A stretch of DNA of 64,000 bases from Marinobacter orientalis (GTDB lineage: Bacteria; Pseudomonadota; Gammaproteobacteria; Pseudomonadales; Oleiphilaceae). The DNA lies in contig NZ_SRZX01000001.1 of the NCBI RefSeq assembly GCF_004792665.1, positions 1,178,001 to 1,242,000 of the forward strand, in the 5' to 3' direction. Within the stretch, counting starts at the first letter, position 1; each line of letters opens with the position of its first letter. Below the pieces are notes generated by a model. The model had not been told where the DNA came from. It made no database searches and worked only from the letters and a program-made list of their open reading frames with translations. Position numbers and translations under genes: made by a program. Positions 63,899-64,000 of this stretch are shown here, one piece after another.

Positions 63899-64000
63899 AT
63901 GAACGCGAATCGAGCCACCAGATCAATGCTTTCCTGGCGCCTGAAGTGGTGGCTGGCGGTCTTCTTTCTGGGTCTGGCTCTGGCTCTTGGCTCGCTGACC
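63899..64000 (+). CDS. Start of an unidentified gene (cut by window end)
   Basis: ATG 63899 follows a strong GGAGGAGAG ribosome site 27 bp after the SDR stop and stays open for 34 codons to the window edge. The peptide has a basic start and a hydrophobic run (WWLAVFFLGLALALGSL), a signal peptide or first membrane helix. Probably in the SDR operon. Identity cannot be told. Confidence 0.6.
   Translation, partial: MNANRATRSMLSWRLKWWLAVFFLGLALALGSLT

Overview
The window is ordinary chromosomal DNA of a GC-rich marine gammaproteobacterium. The gene set (PA4642-family protein, YheV next to prlC, a caa3-type cox operon laid out as in Pseudomonas, DUF2909, orphan ectoine synthase, monomeric isocitrate dehydrogenase, TRAP transporter) fits Marinobacter or a close relative best. 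This is an inference from gene content and order. I see no phage, insertion sequence, CRISPR array, rRNA or tRNA.

Layout. 0-3 kb: aroE, a MotA/MotB stator pair and a PA4642-family gene. 3-8.2 kb (minus strand): Hsp20, a membrane sulfatase-fold protein, the glucan synthase opgH with its N-terminal region on a separate overlapping ORF, and a YrdA-type gamma carbonic anhydrase. 8.4-15.6 kb: prlC-yheV, then minus-strand genes for an ion antiporter, DUF1653, DoxX, an unknown protein and a MATE pump. 15.8-23.9 kb: cytochrome c oxidase genes and their assembly and heme A factors (coxB, coxA, coxC, SURF1, a Sco-like protein, ctaA, ctaB, SCO1), with no cox11/ctaG at its usual place. 24.3-35.6 kb: hrpB, an eIF-2B-like protein, DUF6746, ornithine decarboxylase, MFS plus orphan ectC, a GTPase/DUF2868 pair, DUF6164 and a lipoprotein esterase.

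35.6-45.9 kb is the most coherent system: a secreted 3-hydroxybutyrate oligomer hydrolase, a sigma-54 activator, a TRAP transporter, 3-hydroxybutyrate dehydrogenase and acetoacetyl-CoA synthetase. Both the hydrolase and the transporter operon are preceded by the same arrangement: GTCCGG..CCGGAC palindromes, an IHF-like site and a GG-N10-GC sigma-54 promoter. In each case one palindrome is centred about 73 bp from the -24 element. I read this as a self-contained regulon that turns external 3-hydroxybutyrate oligomers into acetoacetyl-CoA.

46-64 kb: monomeric isocitrate dehydrogenase, a PAS-GGDEF diguanylate cyclase, a serine hydrolase, small unknown genes with an attenuator-like leader, an exonuclease, queC-queE, an extracellular nuclease, a WYL regulator, an MFS transporter, a marR-emrB pair (emrB apparently starting at CTG), a Gdt1-type transporter behind a yybP-ykoY manganese riboswitch, an L,D-transpeptidase, an SDR and the start of one more gene.

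Intergenic DNA carries three repeat types. The first is a six-copy family of long hairpins with a nearly invariant loop and arms that differ between copies but stay paired. The second is a 110-bp branched palindrome. The third is a set of REP-like GTAGGTCGGATTA units.
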